A stretch of DNA of 64,000 bases from Chengkuizengella axinellae (lineage in GTDB: Bacteria > Bacillota > Bacilli > Paenibacillales > KCTC-33759). A program made the translations under genes and the position numbers. Below the pieces are notes generated by a model that searched no databases, was not told where the DNA came from, and was given only the letters and a program-made list of their open reading frames with translations. The DNA lies in the NCBI RefSeq assembly GCF_030730905.1, contig NZ_JAVAMP010000001.1:558001-622000 (forward strand), given 5' to 3'. Of this stretch, positions 59,948 through 64,000 are shown piece by piece (the stretch's first letter is position 1; each line of letters begins with the position of its first letter).

Positions 59948-60703
59948 ATGCAGCGATATTTTATACCTAAAGAACAATTTGTTGAAGATAAAGTTCACAT
60001 CCTTGATGAGGACGCCTTTCATTTAAATAAAGTGATGCGAGCAAAAGTTGAAGACCAATTTATCGTCAGCAATGGAGAAACACGCGATGTTTTGGTTGAA
60101 ATAGAAGAAATAACAAAAAATAAAGTCACAGCTTCAATCATAAAAGACTTGGAGCGAAACAATGAGCCTGTTAATAACATATGGATTGCTCAGAGTCTCC
60201 CAAAAGGAGACAAGATGGATACGATCATACAAAAGTGTACTGAAATTGGTGCCGTTCGATTTATCCCTTTTACTTCAGAACGCACGATTGTTCAATATGA
60301 TGAGAAGAAAAAGAGTAAGCGTATAGAACGTTGGAATAAAATTTCCAAGGAAGCAGCAGAGCAGGCTCATCGAAATCGAGTGCCAAAGATAAGTGAGATA
60401 AAGACTTTAAAAGAGCTTTTGAAGATGGTTTCTGAAGCTGAAGAGAGTTTTGTTTTTTATGAAAGTGAAGATGGATTGTATTTCAAGGATATGATTAGTA
60501 AAAAGAAGGATCATGAGAAGAAAGTACTCACCTTTTTATTGGTTGTAGGACCTGAGGGTGGGTTTACTGCGGATGAAATTTCTCAATTAGAAACAGCAGG
60601 CTGTCATTCTGTGAGTTTGGGTAAGAGAATATTAAGAACGGAAACTGCAGCAATGGTAGGACTGACATGTATGTTATATGAATACGATGAGATGGGAGGA
60701 TAA
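59948..60703 (+). CDS. rsmE: 16S rRNA m3U1498 methyltransferase
   Basis: The 251-residue SPOUT-class enzyme methylates U1498 of 16S rRNA. The N-terminal PUA-like region starts MQRYFIP, WIAQSLPKGDKMDTIIQKCTE (split) lies near residue 77, and the SAM-binding knot is VVGPEGGFTADEI and SLGKRILRTETAAM. The ATG at 59948 is preferred over an in-frame upstream ATG (59846), which would add an unrelated 34-residue tail. Confidence 0.95.
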   Translation: MQRYFIPKEQFVEDKVHILDEDAFHLNKVMRAKVEDQFIVSNGETRDVLVEIEEITKNKVTASIIKDLERNNEPVNNIWIAQSLPKGDKMDTIIQKCTEIGAVRFIPFTSERTIVQYDEKKKSKRIERWNKISKEAAEQAHRNRVPKISEIKTLKELLKMVSEAEESFVFYESEDGLYFKDMISKKKDHEKKVLTFLLVVGPEGGFTADEISQLETAGCHSVSLGKRILRTETAAMVGLTCMLYEYDEMGG

Positions 60704-60706
60704 AAG

Positions 60707-62053
60707 ATGAAAAAAGTTGCTTTTCATACATTAGGCTGCAAAGTTAATTTTTATGATACAGAAGCGATTTGGCAGCTATTTAAAAATGATGGATATAAAC
60801 AAGTAGATTTTGATGACACAAATGAAACAGCAGATGTTTATGTCATTAATACATGTTCTGTAACAAACACAGGTGACAAAAAGAGCAGGCAAATGATTCG
60901 TCGGGCAATTCGCAGAAATCCAGACGCTATTATTGCAGTTACAGGTTGTTACGCGCAAACGGCCTCAAAGGAAATATTAGAAATAGACGGTGTCGATCTT
61001 GTCATTGGAACACAAGATAGGGAAAAGATCATGGATTATGTTAAACAAATCCAACAAGAAAGACAGCCGATTAATGCGGTACGTAATATAATGAAAACTC
61101 GTAACTTTGAAGAATTAGATGTCCCTGATTTTTCTGATCGTACAAGAGCTTATTTAAAAATACAAGAGGGATGTAACAATTTTTGTACATTTTGTATTAT
61201 TCCATGGACTCGAGGTTTGAGCCGAAGCCGAGCTCCTGAAGGTGTAATTAAACAAGCCAGAAAATTAGTGGATGCAGGATATCAGGAGATCGTATTAACA
61301 GGTATTCATACGGGTGGATACGGAGATGATTTTGAGAATTACAAGCTTGCAGATTTACTATGGGATTTAGATAAAGTGGAAGGTCTGAATCGGATCCGCA
61401 TTAGTTCAATTGAAGCAAGTCAAATCACAGATGAAATCATTGAGGTACTAAAAACATCGGATAAAATGTGCCGTCATTTACACATTCCGCTGCAAGCTGG
61501 TGACAATGATGTTCTAAAGGCGATGAAAAGAAAGTACACTGTTCAAGAATTTGGTGAAAAAATTGAAAAAATCCATGAAATCATGCCTGATGTGGCGATT
61601 ACGACTGATATTATTGTAGGATTCCCCGGGGAAAGTGAAGAGAATTTTAACAACAGCTTTAAGTTTATCGAAGCACTGAAATTTTCCGAACTACACGTTT
61701 TTCCATATTCTAAACGGACAGGTACACCTGCTGCTAAGATGGATCATCAAGTAGATATGGAAGAAAAAAACCGCCGTGTCCATGAATTGATTGACCTTTC
61801 GGAGAAAATGCAGTTAGAATATGCTCAAAAGTTTGAAGATCAAGTGATTGAAGTTATACCTGAAACAGTAAAAGATCATAATGGAAAACAATGGGTTGTT
61901 GGCCATTCAGATAATTACTTACAGGTCATGATGGAAGGAACCGCTGATTTAATAGGAAAAGTATGTAAAGTCAAAATTACAGAAGCTGGGGTTAATGAAT
62001 GTAAAGGTACGATTGTAAGAGTACTAGAGCCAGCAAATGTAAAGGTTGTATAA
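60707..62053 (+). CDS. mtaB: tRNA t6A37 methylthiotransferase
   Basis: The 448-residue radical SAM enzyme converts t6A to ms2t6A at position 37 of tRNAs reading ANN codons. The N-terminal MTTase domain has three cysteines (TLGCKVN, INTCSVTN, VTGCYAQ), the radical SAM motif is CNNFCTFC near residue 150 and a TRAM domain ends the protein. It starts 3 bases after rsmE (yqeU-yqeV order of B. subtilis). Terminator downstream. Confidence 0.95.
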   Translation: MKKVAFHTLGCKVNFYDTEAIWQLFKNDGYKQVDFDDTNETADVYVINTCSVTNTGDKKSRQMIRRAIRRNPDAIIAVTGCYAQTASKEILEIDGVDLVIGTQDREKIMDYVKQIQQERQPINAVRNIMKTRNFEELDVPDFSDRTRAYLKIQEGCNNFCTFCIIPWTRGLSRSRAPEGVIKQARKLVDAGYQEIVLTGIHTGGYGDDFENYKLADLLWDLDKVEGLNRIRISSIEASQITDEIIEVLKTSDKMCRHLHIPLQAGDNDVLKAMKRKYTVQEFGEKIEKIHEIMPDVAITTDIIVGFPGESEENFNNSFKFIEALKFSELHVFPYSKRTGTPAAKMDHQVDMEEKNRRVHELIDLSEKMQLEYAQKFEDQVIEVIPETVKDHNGKQWVVGHSDNYLQVMMEGTADLIGKVCKVKITEAGVNECKGTIVRVLEPANVKVV

Positions 62054-62065
62054 ATGGCACGAATC

Positions 62066-62113
62066 CCCAAAAAGTTGAAGGAGCATCAGTTATCCTTCAC
62101 TTTTTGGGTTTTT
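62066..62113 (+). terminator. Intrinsic terminator after mtaB
   Basis: 62066-62082 (CCCAAAAAGTTGAAGGA) pairs with 62093-62108 around a 10-base loop, with a bulged T and five T after it. Confidence 0.92.
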
Positions 62114-62168
62114 GCACATTATCTTCTTTCAAGATAATGTTGATCTTATAGTTTTGGAGAGTGATAGG

Positions 62169-62603
62169 ATGAAAAAGGAAATTTCAGCAGGTGGAGTAGT
62201 ATATAAATATGTGGATGGTCAATTGTTGATTCAAATGATACAAGACAGATTTGGCAAAACGACTTTGGCTAAAGGAAAAATGGAACCAGGGGAAACAATA
62301 GAGCAAACTGCATTAAGAGAAATTGAAGAAGAGACTGGGATTATAGGAACAATCTCGGAAGCGGAGCCGTTAGAAATTGTAAATTATCAATATGAACATG
62401 CTAGGATAGGGATTGTAAATAAGGAAGTGCATTATTTTTTAATTAAAGCAAAAGAGGGATTATTGCAAGCACAGGTCGAGGAAATAACCGGTGTAGAATG
62501 GTTACCTCCGCAAGAAGCTTGGAAACAGCAGGTACATAGTGGGTATGATAACAATAATTCAGTATTGCAGAAAGCATTGATTAAATTAGGATATGAGATT
62601 TAA
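62169..62603 (+). CDS. Nudix hydrolase
   Basis: The 144-residue protein has a complete Nudix box: G-x5-E-x7-REIEEETG (GKMEPGETIEQTALREIEEE, about residues 38-57). It starts KKEISAGGVVYKY. The ATG at 62169 follows GGAGAGTGATAGG; the ATG at 62112 lies in the mtaB terminator region and has no ribosome site. Likely a housecleaning hydrolase of a nucleoside diphosphate derivative; substrate unknown. Confidence 0.92.
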   Translation: MKKEISAGGVVYKYVDGQLLIQMIQDRFGKTTLAKGKMEPGETIEQTALREIEEETGIIGTISEAEPLEIVNYQYEHARIGIVNKEVHYFLIKAKEGLLQAQVEEITGVEWLPPQEAWKQQVHSGYDNNNSVLQKALIKLGYEI

Positions 62604-62675
62604 AATACACACTTGTCCTAAAAAGGTATAACATACAATATTTTATTTCCATAAATGAATAGAAAACAGCGCAAT

Positions 62676-62720
62676 AATAAGTAAAAGAGTTGGTTCTATA
62701 AGCTAGCTCTTTTACTTATT
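62676..62720. terminator. Bidirectional terminator between the Nudix and yqeW genes
   Basis: AATAAGTAAAAGAG (62676-62689) pairs perfectly with CTCTTTTACTTATT (62707-62720). It serves two convergent genes. Confidence 0.8.
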
Positions 62721-62729
62721 AATTCTAAC

Positions 62730-63689
62730 CTAATTTTCTAGTTTCTTGAGAAAAGATAAGTAACAAAATGGTAGTGCAATAAGGGAGGCAACAACATTGT
62801 AGATGGTTTGAGCATGGGCAATTTGTTCGGATGGAGTCGCTGATATGGAGGCCGATATAGTAGCTAGTGGAGACAATAGCGGGAAGAATAATATAGCTCC
62901 TCCTACATTTAATATCACATGTGACCAGGCAACAAATTGTCCAGATTTACTTCCCCCTATACTTGCTATCAGTGACGTTACACAAGTACCGATATTTGCA
63001 CCAAGAATGATTGCAATTCCAAGCTCAAGTGTGAAAGAATCCAGTGACATTAAACTCATTGTAATGGCTACCATGGCAGCGCTGCTTTGAATGATTGCCG
63101 TTATGGCAGTGCCTGCAATCACTCCCCACATTAAACTTTGCTGTGATTGTTCTAAAAACCAAGTAAACATCCCTCTTGATTGTAGAGCAGGCACCATTGT
63201 CTGCATGACCTCAACACCTAACAGTACACATGAAAAGCCAATAACTGCTAATGCTGAGTAACGAAAAATAAGTACAAAGCGTTGTATTCTGTTGTTATTA
63301 TCTATATGAAAAAACCAAGTGATCATCCAAATGACAAAACTAACAAACAGCATCGGGAGAGCTAGATGATTAATATTTAATCCAATTAATTCTGTTGTAA
63401 TGCATGTACCAATATTCGTACCTAAAATAATACCTAAAGTTCTTGGGAAGGTCATTATTCTCGCATTTACCAGACCGATTGTAATAACGGTAATAGCACT
63501 GCTGCTTTGTAAAAAAGCAGTTAAAGCTGTTCCAGTTATCATTCCTCTTAACGGAGTTCTCGTAAAACGCTCCAAAATAGTTTTAAGATGAGAACCAGCC
63601 CAATTATGTAATGCCAACTCCATAATTTTCATTCCAAATAAAAACAAACATAACCCAGCAAATAAAGGAAGCAATATATCATTGATCAT
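62730..63689 (-). CDS. yqeW: Na/Pi cotransporter family protein, YqeW type
   Basis: The 319-residue membrane protein has two inverted NptA-like repeats with the hallmark QSSSA motifs (ALTAFLQSSSAITV near residue 60; TAIIQSSAAMVAI near 200), each followed by GANIGTC/GTNIGTC. It lacks the C-terminal PhoU-like domain of long family members, as B. subtilis YqeW does. The ATG at 63689 follows GGGGGA; a GTG at 63707 overlaps that ribosome site. Sodium-phosphate symport is inferred from family. Confidence 0.9.
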   Translation of the reverse strand: MINDILLPLFAGLCLFLFGMKIMELALHNWAGSHLKTILERFTRTPLRGMITGTALTAFLQSSSAITVITIGLVNARIMTFPRTLGIILGTNIGTCITTELIGLNINHLALPMLFVSFVIWMITWFFHIDNNNRIQRFVLIFRYSALAVIGFSCVLLGVEVMQTMVPALQSRGMFTWFLEQSQQSLMWGVIAGTAITAIIQSSAAMVAITMSLMSLDSFTLELGIAIILGANIGTCVTSLIASIGGSKSGQFVAWSHVILNVGGAILFFPLLSPLATISASISATPSEQIAHAQTIYNVVASLIALPFCYLSFLKKLEN

Positions 63690-63778
63690 TCTATGAAAAT
63701 CCCCCACAAAAAGATATACTTATAGTAGAAATTTTAAAAGTACCCTTTTGATCACGATGAAATAACTATCAAGTAGAA

Positions 63779-63922
63779 CGACGGTGAATCCTGCACGAAT
63801 ATTTGAAGTCCGGTGCTCATGTAACAAATCGCTACACTTGCTGTACCCAAAAAAGTGAAGTGAAGTTTAGGATCCTATTTCTATTACTTTTTCGGGGCCC
63901 AAAACTATGAGATTCACCATCG
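63779..63922. repeat. 144-base element bounded by a 12-bp inverted repeat
   Basis: CGACGGTGAATC (63779-63790) and GATTCACCATCG (63911-63922) are inverted with one mismatch and enclose family A copy 3. No ORF inside. It may be a small mobile-like element or a structured RNA. Confidence 0.4.
63843..63902 (+). repeat. Dispersed hairpin repeat, family A, copy 3
   Basis: Begins ACCCAAAAAAGTGAAG and ends ATTACTTTTTCGGGGCCCA; the arms are almost identical to those at 13236-13301 while the loop differs. Confidence 0.6.
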
Positions 63923-64000
63923 ACTTGGTGCTGAAAATGGAACTTTTAAAATTACTTATCAATATATATGAAAACAAATAGACAAGCATGACAGAAGAGG

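Noticed and set aside
1-64000. CRISPR arrays, tRNA or rRNA genes, prophage or intact insertion sequences
   Set aside because: No regularly spaced direct repeats, no recognisable tRNA/rRNA sequence, and no transposase, integrase or phage structural genes were seen.

Overview
The window is chromosomal DNA of an endospore-forming, low-GC Firmicute of the order Bacillales. This rests on spoVA genes, the spore protease gpr, two spoIIP copies, a T-box leader before leuS, a perfect CIRCE operator before hrcA, and strong AAGGAGG-type ribosome binding sites. Gene order (yqeG-yqeH-aroE-yhbY-nadD-yqeK-rsfS, then leuS-comER, comEA/EB/EC, an ECF sigma/anti-sigma pair, holA-rpsT-gpr-spoIIP-lepA-hemW-hrcA-grpE-dnaK-dnaJ-prmA-rsmE-mtaB) resembles Paenibacillaceae and Bacillus. 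I infer a Paenibacillaceae-like, AT-rich species; the genus cannot be fixed from this sequence alone. No tRNA, rRNA, CRISPR array, prophage or intact insertion sequence was seen.

Layout. 0-1.9 kb: spoVAC-spoVAD-spoVAE (dipicolinic acid channel of spores). 1.9-5.7 kb: a compact regulon made of a cysteine-free Crp/Fnr-type regulator, a V4R-domain protein, two DUF2249 proteins, a heme-copper-oxidase-like membrane protein and a MIP18/DUF59 protein. Two perfect TGTGA-N6-TCACA boxes link the divergent units and a Fur-like box overlaps one predicted -10. 5.9-10.4 kb: MoxR/DUF58/transglutaminase operon. 10.5-16.9 kb: the classic yqeG-yqeM housekeeping block with aroE and nadD. 16.9-20.5 kb: T-box, leuS and convergent comER. 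20.7-28.7 kb: a sugar island (LacI regulator with three near-identical operators, GH65 phosphorylase, ABC importer without ATPase, beta-phosphoglucomutase) and a frameshifted HIT gene. 28.7-29.2 kb: a gene-poor, repeat-bearing stretch. 29.2-35.0 kb: comEA, a homocysteine synthase, comEB, a small membrane protein on the other strand and comEC. 35.2-38.1 kb: serine hydrolase, then an ECF sigma/anti-sigma pair. 38.1-38.4 kb: a stretch with three successive strong hairpins, possibly a small RNA, plus dispersed repeats. 38.4-45.4 kb: holA, rpsT, gpr, an unrecognised exported protein, tandem spoIIP paralogues and a yqxA-like gene. 45.5-55.1 kb: lepA, uppP, hemW, GNAT, hrcA-grpE-dnaK-dnaJ. 55.1-58.0 kb: small accessory genes. 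58.2-63.7 kb: prmA, a site-2 protease, rsmE, mtaB, Nudix and a yqeW-type Na/Pi transporter.

How it works together. The backbone couples ribosome assembly and translation factors, competence, sporulation and heat-shock genes in an order conserved across Bacillales. The backbone appears to have been opened between comER and comEA by a disaccharide phosphorolysis island, and again between comEA and comEB by a methionine-synthesis gene. The most interesting parts are the Crp/Fnr-DUF2249-V4R regulon (sequence-supported as a co-regulated unit; a role in nitric oxide, low oxygen or Fe-S/heme stress is inference), the spoIIP duplication that includes its upstream promoter block, the terminator directly in front of comEC, and the hairpin-rich intergenic region at 38.1 kb.
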